Source: Streptomyces griseoaurantiacus | GTDB lineage: Bacteria > Actinomycetota > Actinomycetes > Streptomycetales > Streptomycetaceae | Length of the DNA: 34,281 bases | Direction: 5' to 3' | NCBI GenBank assembly: GCA_014656015.1 | Contig: BNBP01000076.1 | Location: 1 to 34,281 of the forward strand | Shown: positions 16,013 through 22,975 of the stretch, piece after piece | Layout: the number at the start of each line of letters is the position of its first letter | Numbering within the stretch: the first letter of the stretch is position 1 | Program-made: the position numbers and the translations under genes | The notes under the pieces: model-generated | The model's database searches: none | What the model was told of the DNA's origin: nothing | Seen by the model: only the letters and a program-made list of their open reading frames with translations

Positions 16013-16042
16013 GTAGTCGCCCGCCCAGGCCGTCGAGTTCCC
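16013..16042 (-). promoter_or_regulatory. ECF-type promoter P3 (degenerate ATPase, leaderless)
   Basis: Minus strand: GGGAAC (16042-16037), 17 nt, CGACTAC (16019-16013), then TG. The GTG start of the downstream gene is at 16006-16004. The expected transcription start falls on or next to it, so a leaderless transcript is predicted. It lies in the 88-nt gap between the sigma factor stop and the ATPase start. Confidence 0.82.
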
Positions 16043-16094
16043 GGCGGCACGGCCCCTTCTCGGGACCGCGCCGCCGGGAGGAAGCGTCCCGGGG

Positions 16095-16700
16095 TCAGGC
16101 CGCGAGGGCGCCCGGTGCCTCGGCTTCCTGCAGCAGCAGTTCCAGGGTGGCGCGGGCTCGGTTGACCCGGGAGCGGACCGTGCCGACGGGGCAGCCGACG
16201 AACCGGGCCGTCTCCTCGTACGACAGGCCGACCACCTGGGTCAGCACGAACGCTTCCCGGCGTTCGTCGGGCAGGCTCTCCAGCAGGTCGAGCAGGGCCA
16301 CCCCCTCGGCGAAGCCCGGCAGGCCGCTCGGCTGGGAGCGCTCCACCGCCGTCTGCCAGTCGACGGCGTCCGCGATCCGGGGTCGGACCGCGGCACGGCG
16401 CAGGCTGTCGGCGACCGCGCGCCGGGCGATGGCCAGCAGCCAGGTCCGGGCCGAGGCACGGCCTTCGTAGCGGTGCAGGCTGCCGAAGGCGCGCGCGAAG
16501 GTGTCCTGGGTCAGGTCGTGGGCGGTCTGGGGATCGCCGCTGAGGTGAGCCACGTAGCGCAGCACGTCACCGTGCAGGGCGCGGACGAAGTGGTCGGCCG
16601 CGTCGGGGTCGCCGCCGCGGGCGGCCAGTGCCCAGGCGGTCGCCGACGCGTCCGCGGAGGCACGATCCGCGCGGACAGCGGGCAGGACAGAGATCATCAC
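16095..16700 (-). CDS. ECF sigma factor resembling mycobacterial SigC
   Basis: A 201-residue ECF sigma factor (first codon GTG16700; ATG16697 is equally possible, AAGGA upstream). Region 2 contains AHDLTQDTFARAFGSLHRY and SARTWLLAIARRAVAD. Region 4 contains REAFVLTQVVGLSYEE and GCPVGTVRSRVNRAR. From memory these align closely with M. tuberculosis SigC (SARTWLLAIARHVVADHIR; REALLLTQLLGLSYADAA; CGCPVGTIRSRVARAR). SigC has been linked to copper acquisition and to the nrp isonitrile locus and ctpB. No anti-sigma gene is adjacent, which is also true of SigC. I infer that it reads the six GGAAC-N17-CGACTAC promoters of this window. It has no copy of that motif directly upstream, so simple autoregulation is not evident, although read-through from the copper operon is possible. 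Confidence 0.9.
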   Translation of the reverse strand: MMISVLPAVRADRASADASATAWALAARGGDPDAADHFVRALHGDVLRYVAHLSGDPQTAHDLTQDTFARAFGSLHRYEGRASARTWLLAIARRAVADSLRRAAVRPRIADAVDWQTAVERSQPSGLPGFAEGVALLDLLESLPDERREAFVLTQVVGLSYEETARFVGCPVGTVRSRVNRARATLELLLQEAEAPGALAA

Positions 16701-16771
16701 GTGAGGTCCTTCTCAGGTCTTCCGGGGCCGGGCCCGCACGAGGGCACGGCTCACCGGCACATGGGGTGCGT

Positions 16772-16790
16772 CCGTACGCGAGAGGTACGG
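16772..16790. promoter_or_regulatory. Small inverted repeat upstream of the sigma gene
   Basis: CCGTAC (16772-16777) and GTACGG (16785-16790), 6-bp arms with 7-nt spacing, lie about 75 nt before the sigma factor start in a 235-nt gap that otherwise shows no gene. It could be a regulator site; chance is also possible for arms this short. Confidence 0.25.
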
Positions 16791-16935
16791 CGATGCCCGG
16801 GGCCCATGAGGGACTGCCCGCCTGCGCAGACGCGGTGAGCGGGTCGCGGCGGGGAGACCGTCGGCAGACCTGTGCGCGAGTGCGCCGCAGGACGGCGGGA
16901 GGCGCAGTGCTGGGCCCCGGGTGGATCCGGCTGTC

Positions 16936-17649
16936 TCAGATGACAGCGGCACCCGCGGGCGGCCCGCGGAAGGTGAGAGAACAACACAGCAACAGCCGCA
17001 CCGGAGCCGGGCAGTCGAATTCACGGCGTCTGCGCACGGACGGGTGGCCCAGCGGCGCAGGCGAGGCCGCCAGCAGCAGCCGCAGCGGGGCCGCCAGCCA
17101 GGCCGCCGCGGCTCTGAGGACGCGGAACACGGCCCGTTCGCCGTGGGCCAGCCACAGCCCGCACAGGACCGCGGCCAGCAGGTGCGCGGCGAACATGCCG
17201 ACCGAGGCAGCGCCGCTCATGCCGGCCATGCCGTGCATGTGTCCGCCGCCGGACATGCCGTGCACCGCGTGTGCCGTCGACCCCATGTCCATGCCGCTCA
17301 TGGAGCCCATGTCCATCGACCCCATCGAGCCCATGTCGACGGTGCTCGTGCCCGTCGGGCCGCCGGCGCCGGGCATGACGGCAGGCGCCGACGCGAGCTT
17401 CTGCGCCTGGGTGAACGTCTCGTGGAGCACCGCCTGCGCGGCGGTCACGACCACGACGATCGACGTGCGGCCACGCTCCCGGCCGGCCAGCAGCCATCCG
17501 GCTACGCCGGTCGCGGCCGCACCGGCGGCCATGGCCCACCAGGGAACGGGGGTCCCCGACATGGTCACGTGCCCGAGGGCGGCGAGCAGCACGCAGGCGG
17601 CGGCGAACACGCCGGCCCGCAGCACGCGGCACCACCCTCGGACAGTCAT
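16936..17649 (-). CDS. Met/His-rich membrane protein, putative copper binding (copy 1)
   Basis: A 237-residue integral membrane protein. The first hydrophobic segment is at about residues 10-27, a second at 37-56 and a third at 150-167. Between them (105-144) is a loop dominated by Met and His: repeats of MGSM and MDMG, then HAVHGMSGGGHMHGMAGM. Such clusters bind Cu(I) or Ag(I). The 62-80 stretch (TSIVVVVTAAQAVLHETF) and the LLAGRERG turn are also seen in the protein at 22100-22741, so the two are paralogues. Neither is a named family that I recognise with certainty. It lies between the PCu(A)C-like gene and the sigma gene, in the same direction, without its own visible ECF motif. Copper storage, sensing or delivery at the membrane is inferred. 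Confidence 0.82.
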   Translation of the reverse strand: MTVRGWCRVLRAGVFAAACVLLAALGHVTMSGTPVPWWAMAAGAAATGVAGWLLAGRERGRTSIVVVVTAAQAVLHETFTQAQKLASAPAVMPGAGGPTGTSTVDMGSMGSMDMGSMSGMDMGSTAHAVHGMSGGGHMHGMAGMSGAASVGMFAAHLLAAVLCGLWLAHGERAVFRVLRAAAAWLAAPLRLLLAASPAPLGHPSVRRRREFDCPAPVRLLLCCSLTFRGPPAGAAVI

Positions 17650-17757
17650 AGCCCGCTCATCCTCGCACCCGGCGTCTGATCGTCGTCAGAGGGTACGTAC
17701 GAACTCCCGCCCCTCGACTCACCGGTGTCGGGGTGACACACCTCACATCAGGAGCAC

Positions 17758-17787
17758 GGGAACTCGGGGACGGCGGGGGACGACTAC
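17758..17787 (+). promoter_or_regulatory. ECF-type promoter P6, on the plus strand (antisense)
   Basis: Plus strand: GGGAACTC from 17758, 17 nt after GGGAAC, then CGACTAC at 17781-17787. The elements and spacing are the same as in P1-P5, but the orientation is opposite to every gene nearby. The -10 overlaps the stop codon of the PCu(A)C-like gene. A transcript starting near 17795 would be antisense to that gene and then to the copper ATPase gene. No convincing plus-strand gene follows before 24394. Confidence 0.65.
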
Positions 17788-18326
17788 GTGAGAGATGCCG
17801 AATCCGGCCGCACCACGACGGCCAGGACTTTCACCCGGCCGCTGCGCCGGAACTCCAGGGTGAACGGCACGAGGTCACCTGAACGCCACTGGTCGGAGGG
17901 CACGGGCACGGTCAGGTCCACCCCGCTGGGCGACATGGCGAGGCTGTCGCCCGCCGCGACGGAGACAGAGTCGATCGTGGACCGGTAGGCCGCGTTGCCC
18001 TGTTGCATGCGGTGCCGGGAGAGCGTTATCTCACCGGGGACGTCACGTGCCGTGATCCGGACCAGGCTGTCGGCCGAGCCGCCCTCGTTGGCGATGTGGA
18101 AGAACGCCGCCGTCTCCGGGACTCCGTCGGACGGCAGCAGTACTTTCCCCTCCGTGACCCGGATGACCGCCGGGCTGCCGGCCCGGCCCGTGCCGACCCA
18201 GGCCGTCAGGCCGGCCAGGGCCACACTGCACGCCGCGACGGGCACGAGAGCGGTGAGCGCCCCGTCCCGCAGGCGCCGCCGGTCGAGGCGCTTCAGCGTG
18301 GACAGCGGGTCCGTGATCCGCTTCAT
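17784..18326 (-). CDS. PCu(A)C-like copper chaperone (DUF461), membrane anchored
   Basis: A 180-residue protein with a cytoplasmic N-terminus, one transmembrane or signal segment (about residues 23-47) and an extracellular beta-rich domain. The segment ITLSRHRMQQGNAAYRS, followed by VSVAAGDSLAMSPSGVDLTV, follows the PCu(A)C pattern of a first H-x-M-like ligand pair, a glycine turn and a GxHxM site. Here the second site reads GVDLTV, so the usual His and Met are missing. Binding may be weaker or use other residues. PCu(A)C proteins deliver Cu(I) to cytochrome oxidase. The ATG overlaps the copper ATPase stop (ATGA), so pump and chaperone are co-translated, supporting a role in loading extracellular cuproproteins. 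Confidence 0.72.
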   Translation of the reverse strand: MKRITDPLSTLKRLDRRRLRDGALTALVPVAACSVALAGLTAWVGTGRAGSPAVIRVTEGKVLLPSDGVPETAAFFHIANEGGSADSLVRITARDVPGEITLSRHRMQQGNAAYRSTIDSVSVAAGDSLAMSPSGVDLTVPVPSDQWRSGDLVPFTLEFRRSGRVKVLAVVVRPDSASLT

Positions 18327-20620
18327 CGGGCACCGGCCTTCGCGCGCCGCGTCCCGGGACGGCTCCGGCCGCGGGCGGGAGAGGGCTGCCAGGTGCGGAG
18401 CCGCAGGCTGTTGGCGACCACCAGCACGGAACTCGCCGACATCGCCGCGGCGGCGAACATCGGATCGAGCAGGCCGACCATGGCCAGCGGCACGGTGACG
18501 ACGTTGTAGCCGAACGCCCACACCAGGTTGGCCCGGATCGTGCCCAGCGTACGCCGGGCGAGCAGGACGGCGTCGACGAGCGCCTCGATGTCCCCGCGCG
18601 CCAGGGTCAGGTCGGCGGCGCCGATGGCCACGTCGGTGCCGCTGCCCATGGCGATGCCCAGGTCGGCTTCGGCGAGCGCCGCGGCGTCGTTCACGCCGTC
18701 GCCGACCACCGCGACCCGGGCGCCCTCCTCCTTCAACTGCCGTACGAGGGCGGCCTTGTCCTCGGGGGTGCAGCGGGCGCGCACCTCGTCGATGTTCAGG
18801 GCGGCGGCGACCGCTTGGGCGGGCGCCGTGCGGTCGCCGGTGGCGAGCACCGGGCGGATACCGAGCCGGCGCAGCCGCTCCACGGCCCGGTAGCTGCCGG
18901 GCCGTACCAGGTCCCCGACCGCGATCAGTGCCTTGGCCCGGCCGTCGACCCGCACCAGAACCGGAGTGTGCGCGGCCTCCTCGGCCTCGGCCAGCGCTTT
19001 GGCCAGCGCGCGCGGCAGCTTGCCGTCCGGCGCGCCCACCTCCACCGTGAGGCCGTCCACGCGGCCACTCACGCCGTGTCCCGGCACCGCGGCGAAGTCC
19101 GTCACGTCCGGCAGCGGTCCGGGTGCCTGCATGCGGTCCGCGTATGCGGTGACCGCCCGCCCGATCGGATGCTCGGAGCCGCGCTCCACCGCCCCGGCCA
19201 GCCGCATCACCGCGTCCTGCCCGAGCGCGCCCGGAAGCACGGTGACCTTGGCCACCGTCATGTGGCCGGTGGTCAGCGTGCCGGTCTTGTCCAGCACGAC
19301 CGCGTCCACGTGCTGAAGCGCCTCCAGTGTCTGCGGACCGCTCACCAGCACGCCCAGCTGGGCCCCCCGCCCGGTGGCCGCCATCAGGGCGGTCGGCGTC
19401 GCCAGCCCCAGCGCGCACGGGCAGGCCACGACCAGGACAGCGACACAGGCGGTGAGCGCCGCCTGCGGGTCGGCTCCGGCTCCCAGCCAGAACCCGAGGA
19501 CCGTCACCGCGATCGCCAGGACCACGGGAACGAAGACCCCCGCGACCGCGTCGGCCAGCCGCTGCGCCCGCGCCTTGCCCGCCTGCGCCTCCGTCACGAG
19601 GCGGGTGATGCGGGCCAGCTGGGTGTCCGCACCGACCGCCGTGGCCTCGACGAGCAGCAGCCCGCCGGCATTGACGGCCCCGCCGATCAGCGCCGAGCCG
19701 GGAGACACCTCCACGGGTTCGCTCTCGCCGGTGACCAGCGACAGGTCCACCGCCGAACTGCCCTCCGTCACCCGCCCGTCGGTCGCGACCCGCTCACCGG
19801 GACGCACCACGAAGACCTGCCCCACCCGCAACTGCTCGATGGAGACCGACCGCTCACCGTGCTCGTCACGGACGGACACCTTCTTGGCGGCCAGTTCGGC
19901 CAGCGACCGCAGCGCCGCCCCGGTCCCCCGCCGCGCCCGCGCCTCCAGGAACCGGCCGGTCAGCACGAACAGCGGGACACTGACGGCGGCTTCGAGATAC
20001 AGGTGCGCCATGCCCTCCGACGCGGACGGCACCAGACTGAACGACATCCGCATCCCGGGCTCGCCCGCTCCCCCGAGGAACAGCGCGTACACCGACCAGG
20101 AGAACGACGCCGCGACGCCGAGCGAGACGAGGGTGTCCATGGTGGCCGTAGAGTGCCGCAGCCCCCGCAGCGCCCTGATGTGAAAGGGCCAGGCGCTCCA
20201 CACCGCCACCGGGGCGGCCAGCATGAAACACAGCCACTGCCAGTTGCGGAACTGCAGGGCCGGCACCATCGACAGCACCAGCACCGGCACCGCCAGCAGA
20301 GCGGTGACCACGATCCGTTCCCGCTCACGGCGGGCCTCGTCGGTCCCGGCCCCCTCCGCTGCCTCGGCCGCCTCCTCGTCCTCACGCACGGGCAGGGCGG
20401 CCTGGTATCCGGCCTGCTCGACCGCGGTGACGAGATCCTCGGGCGCGACATCCGCCGGGTGGCTGACTCGCGCGAGCCCCGTGGCCAGGTTGACCGTGGC
20501 CGTGACGCCCTCCAGCTTGGCGAGCTTCTTCTCCACCCTCCGGACGCAGGCCGCGCAGGTCATCCCGCCCACGGTGACGTCCGTGACCACCAGGCTCGCC
20601 ATCGGTTCGGCCGCCATCAC
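18323..20620 (-). CDS. P1B-1 copper-transporting ATPase (CopA/CtpB-like)
   Basis: A 765-residue heavy-metal P-type ATPase. N-terminal HMA domain with GMTCAAC (19-25); CPC metal site (400-402) in helix 6; phosphorylation motif DKTGTLT (444-450); SEHP; GDGVNDAAAL; and the terminal helices with YNVV and MSASSVLVVANSLRL, as in Cu(I)-specific P1B-1 pumps. It exports Cu(I) from the cytoplasm. Most such pumps detoxify, but this one is coupled to a PCu(A)C-like chaperone and a Met/His-tailed membrane peptide. It is also driven by the promoter type that serves the metallophore importer. I therefore infer a cuproenzyme-loading role like FixI/CopA2 or mycobacterial CtpB. The start is GTG20620 or ATG20617, both at the preceding TGA. 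No CsoR or CopZ gene is visible. Confidence 0.93.
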   Translation of the reverse strand: MMAAEPMASLVVTDVTVGGMTCAACVRRVEKKLAKLEGVTATVNLATGLARVSHPADVAPEDLVTAVEQAGYQAALPVREDEEAAEAAEGAGTDEARRERERIVVTALLAVPVLVLSMVPALQFRNWQWLCFMLAAPVAVWSAWPFHIRALRGLRHSTATMDTLVSLGVAASFSWSVYALFLGGAGEPGMRMSFSLVPSASEGMAHLYLEAAVSVPLFVLTGRFLEARARRGTGAALRSLAELAAKKVSVRDEHGERSVSIEQLRVGQVFVVRPGERVATDGRVTEGSSAVDLSLVTGESEPVEVSPGSALIGGAVNAGGLLLVEATAVGADTQLARITRLVTEAQAGKARAQRLADAVAGVFVPVVLAIAVTVLGFWLGAGADPQAALTACVAVLVVACPCALGLATPTALMAATGRGAQLGVLVSGPQTLEALQHVDAVVLDKTGTLTTGHMTVAKVTVLPGALGQDAVMRLAGAVERGSEHPIGRAVTAYADRMQAPGPLPDVTDFAAVPGHGVSGRVDGLTVEVGAPDGKLPRALAKALAEAEEAAHTPVLVRVDGRAKALIAVGDLVRPGSYRAVERLRRLGIRPVLATGDRTAPAQAVAAALNIDEVRARCTPEDKAALVRQLKEEGARVAVVGDGVNDAAALAEADLGIAMGSGTDVAIGAADLTLARGDIEALVDAVLLARRTLGTIRANLVWAFGYNVVTVPLAMVGLLDPMFAAAAMSASSVLVVANSLRLRTWQPSPARGRSRPGTRRAKAGAR

Positions 20621-20877
20621 TCACCGCTCCCATGACCCATCCCCGGCATGTCGTCCATGCCACCGCCGCCACCGTCACTCCCGCCGCTCCCGCCACTGCT
20701 CCCGGTGCTCCCAGTGCCGTGCATACCCGGCGCCACCGGCCCCGCCGCCGACCCGGCGGCGTAGGACACCGAGAACACCAGCGCCAGCAGAAGCAGGAAC
20801 CCGCAGAGCGCGGGAGCCGGGAGCAGTCTCCGGGCGGCCCCGCCGGCAGAGGGGGGTGACAAGGGAATATCGGCCAT
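20617..20877 (-). CDS. Small single-span membrane protein with Met/His/Gly tail
   Basis: An 86-residue protein: about 18 polar residues, one hydrophobic span (LPAPALCGFLLLLALVFSVSYAAG), then a Gly/Ser-rich tail ending GMDDMPGMGHGSGE, with Met and His spaced for soft-metal binding. The start was set by regulation. The longest reading starts at 20976, but promoter P4 (20943-20972) lies inside that extension, so the mature start must be downstream. ATG20877 has AGGAAGG about 6 nt upstream. It overlaps the copper ATPase start by 4 nt. A membrane-bound copper acceptor that works with the pump or the PCu(A)C-like protein is inferred; I recognise no named family. Confidence 0.75.
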   Translation of the reverse strand: MADIPLSPPSAGGAARRLLPAPALCGFLLLLALVFSVSYAAGSAAGPVAPGMHGTGSTGSSGGSGGSDGGGGGMDDMPGMGHGSGE

Positions 20878-20942
20878 GCCCGACCTTCCTCGTCGCATCG
20901 AACCGTCCTGCGAGAGACGGCGGTTGTAGCCGTAGCACTCCA

Positions 20943-20972
20943 GTAGTCGAGTCGACAGAGCGTCGAGTTCCA
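20943..20972 (-). promoter_or_regulatory. ECF-type promoter P4 (copper ATPase operon)
   Basis: Minus strand: TGGAAC (20972-20967), 17 nt, CGACTAC (20949-20943), then TG. It is followed by the small Met/His-tailed protein, the copper ATPase and the PCu(A)C-like gene, all overlapping. The -35 is GGAACTC as in most copies, with T instead of G before GGAAC. Confidence 0.8.
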
Positions 20973-21323
20973 GCACCTAATCGTGACTTGCGTCACATGG
21001 GTAACCGGTGTTGTACCCGCCTGACCGAGAACGTCGAGGCAGGCTCGCACGCCGGTGAGCAGTTCGCGGACGCCGGGCCGGTCAGTTCCTCCCAGACAGC
21101 CCCACAGATGTCGCCCCACAGAAGGCACCCGCGTGCACACGGCTCAGCCGGGCAGTCGCTGCGTACGCCTCCACTTCCGGCGAATCGAGTTGCACCCGTC
21201 CAAGGGTCGGACGGGCGAGGGTCCGACCCTTGGAGCGGTCCTACGGCGTGCGCCACGTATATGGCAACGGCTCGACGACGCTGTGCCCCGCCGACTGCTC
21301 ACCATCGGCAGGGCAACGCCGCC
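20973..21323. other. Gene-free gap between copper operon and YcnI-like gene
   Basis: About 350 nt. It contains the strong hairpin at 21199-21234 that ends the YcnI-like transcript, and the -35 side of P4 at its left edge. I see no convincing coding sequence, tRNA or further regulatory element; the rest is unexplained. Confidence 0.6.
21199..21234. terminator. 14-bp perfect stem-loop after the YcnI-like gene
   Basis: TCCAAGGGTCGGAC (21199-21212) and GTCCGACCCTTGGA (21221-21234) are exact reverse complements with an 8-nt loop. It lies about 90 nt beyond the YcnI-like stop on the minus strand and so separates that operon from the P4 operon. No T-run follows, as is common for actinobacterial terminators. 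Confidence 0.8.
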
Positions 21324-22061
21324 TCACTCGGGCCGGGAACCGCCGGAGCGGCCACGCGCGATGGCGAAGGCCGCTGCGGCCAGGCCCAGTACGCCCACGA
21401 CCAGCCCGGCGACACCGAGACCGCGGGCGGTGGAGTCGCTGCTGTCGGAGGCTGCGGACGCGGAGGTCTTCGAGGGGGACGCGGAGGCGGTCGGCGCGTC
21501 GGCCTCGTCCGACGCGTTCTTCGCAGTGAGCTTGAGGGCTGGGGCCGGGTTCTCCGGCTCTTCGTCGCCCTGCGCCGCCTCCTCGATCCAGCGGACGGTC
21601 TTGCCGTCGGAGTAGGTCTGGAGGGTCTTGAAGGTCAGCTGGTCGGTGTCGTCGGGGAGTTGACCGAAGGCGACATCGAAGTCCTCGTAGTGCCCGGGGT
21701 CGATCTTGCCGCCGGTCCAGGTGATCTCGGAGACGGCGTCGGTGATGGTGCCGTCGTCGGTCTTGACCGGCGTCTTGAGCTTCGTGTTCGTGACCTTGGC
21801 GCTCCAACCGTCGCGTGGGGAGACGAGGACGCCGAGGGCGGGGTGGTCGGTGGGCAGGAAGACCTGGACCTTGGTGGTGCTCGCGGTGTCTTCCTCGTTG
21901 GGGACGCGGAAGGTCAGGACGCCGTCGGTGGCGCCCTTGGCGTAGCTGTCGGGGTGGACGGTGACGTGCGCGGAGGCGATGCCCGCGGCGGCCTGGACTC
22001 CGGCCGCGGCGAGAGCGGTGACGGTGCCGGCCCGGCGCAGCGTGATGCGTACTCGGGACAT
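21324..22061 (-). CDS. YcnI-like (DUF1775) copper-binding membrane protein
   Basis: A 245-residue protein. The signal peptide is predicted to be cut at about residue 31, giving a mature N-terminus of HVTVHP. The DUF1775 domain follows (DGVLTFRVPNEE, the W-containing DGWSAKV and ITWTGGKI segments), then a Ser/Ala-rich linker and a C-terminal membrane helix (LGVAGLVVGVLGLAAAAFAIA) with an Arg-rich cytoplasmic end. In B. subtilis YcnI the N-terminal His forms a mono-histidine brace that binds Cu(II); the N-terminal His is conserved here. Usual neighbours are CopC/CopD-type genes. Here it follows a Met/His-rich membrane protein by 38 nt under promoter P5. A role as extracellular copper chaperone or importer partner is inferred. 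Confidence 0.9.
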   Translation of the reverse strand: MSRVRITLRRAGTVTALAAAGVQAAAGIASAHVTVHPDSYAKGATDGVLTFRVPNEEDTASTTKVQVFLPTDHPALGVLVSPRDGWSAKVTNTKLKTPVKTDDGTITDAVSEITWTGGKIDPGHYEDFDVAFGQLPDDTDQLTFKTLQTYSDGKTVRWIEEAAQGDEEPENPAPALKLTAKNASDEADAPTASASPSKTSASAASDSSDSTARGLGVAGLVVGVLGLAAAAFAIARGRSGGSRPE

Positions 22062-22099
22062 GGGTTGGTCGATCTCCGTACGGGAAGGGCGTGTCGGGG

Positions 22100-22741
22100 T
22101 CAGATCGGATACGCGCTCCCGGGCGGCGGCCCGCGCCGCTGCACCGCGTGCCGCAGCAGGAGGCCTCTGAGCAGGCGCGGTCCGTCGGCCCACCGACGCG
22201 GTCCTACGACGTCCCCCACATCCGGCACCAGCCGTACCCCGCCGCTCACCAGCCACCAGGCCACCAGGCCCGGCACAAGGGCTGCGGCCCGGCGCAGCAG
22301 CGACCACAGTGCGGCTTCCCCGCGCCGCAGCCACCAGGTCAGTACCAGGGCCGCGGCGACGTGAGCCGCGGTGGCGTGCGGGGTCAGGGCATGCGCATGG
22401 GACATGCGCATGCCCTGCATGCCCATCGTGGCGTGCGGCCGGGCGGCGCCGAACGCGAGGTGCAGTGCGCCCTGGGCGGTGACCGTGCCGACGCCGATGT
22501 CCGCCGGCGACCGCTCCCGGCCGCCCAGCAGGTACCCGGCCCCGAAGACCGGCACGAACCCGGCGGCCTGCACCCAGATGGGCGGTGCCGTACCGGTCGC
22601 CAGCGCGTGCCCTCCGGTGGCGAGCAGCACGCACAGCGCGGCCTCGGTCGCGCCGCCCATGGCGACGAACGCGCAGGGCCGTGCGGTGCGGGCGCGCGGC
22701 GAACACCGCCGCGCGCAGGCTCCGTACCGCCGGGGACGCAC
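22100..22741 (-). CDS. Met/His-containing membrane protein (copy 2), start or frame uncertain
   Basis: A 213-residue reading with hydrophobic segments near ALCVLLATGGHALATG, IWVQAAGFVPVFGAGYLL and VAAALVLTWWL, and a Met/His stretch MGMQGMRMSHAHALTPHAT. GGRERS and VTAQGALHLAFG match the paralogue at 16936-17649. The N-terminus is doubtful. The paralogue begins with RVLRAGVFAA directly before its first helix. In this locus the matching RSLRAAVFAA is in another frame, starting at ATG22745, so a frameshift near 22680 may have occurred in the gene or in the sequence. Starts at 22741 (GTG) or 22660 (ATG) keep the membrane part intact. It is the first gene after promoter P5 and precedes the YcnI-like gene. 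Copper binding at the membrane is inferred. Confidence 0.65.
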   Translation of the reverse strand: MRPRRYGACARRCSPRARTARPCAFVAMGGATEAALCVLLATGGHALATGTAPPIWVQAAGFVPVFGAGYLLGGRERSPADIGVGTVTAQGALHLAFGAARPHATMGMQGMRMSHAHALTPHATAAHVAAALVLTWWLRRGEAALWSLLRRAAALVPGLVAWWLVSGGVRLVPDVGDVVGPRRWADGPRLLRGLLLRHAVQRRGPPPGSAYPI

Positions 22742-22840
22742 TCATGCCCCGATGCTGCCATGCGGCCGACCGATCTCCTCCCCCGCCTGGGCAGGAAAAC
22801 CACCACGGCGTCCGGTCCGGCGCAGTCCGCCTTCCTCTCA

Positions 22841-22870
22841 GTAGTCGGACCCGGGCACCGTCCGGTTCCC
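22841..22870 (-). promoter_or_regulatory. ECF-type promoter P5 (YcnI operon)
   Basis: Minus strand: GGGAAC (22870-22865), 17 nt, CGACTAC (22847-22841), then TG. It lies about 100 nt upstream of the Met/His-rich membrane protein and YcnI-like pair, in the 230-nt gap after the cobalt transporter gene. It is the only copy in which CC, not TC, follows GGGAA (GGGAACCG). Confidence 0.8.
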
Positions 22871-22975
22871 GGCCCTGGCGCAGAGGCCGGGACAGGCAAG
22901 TACGCCGGGAACAGGGCCGTCCTCGCTCTTCACCGCCCCGCCCGCACAGCCCGGCAGTGGATCACGCTCCGGGTG

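Noticed and set aside
17788..17988. A 66-residue plus-strand reading directly after promoter P6
   Set aside because: It is antisense to the PCu(A)C-like gene and has no ribosome site or plausible composition. P6 is kept as a promoter candidate without assigning this gene.
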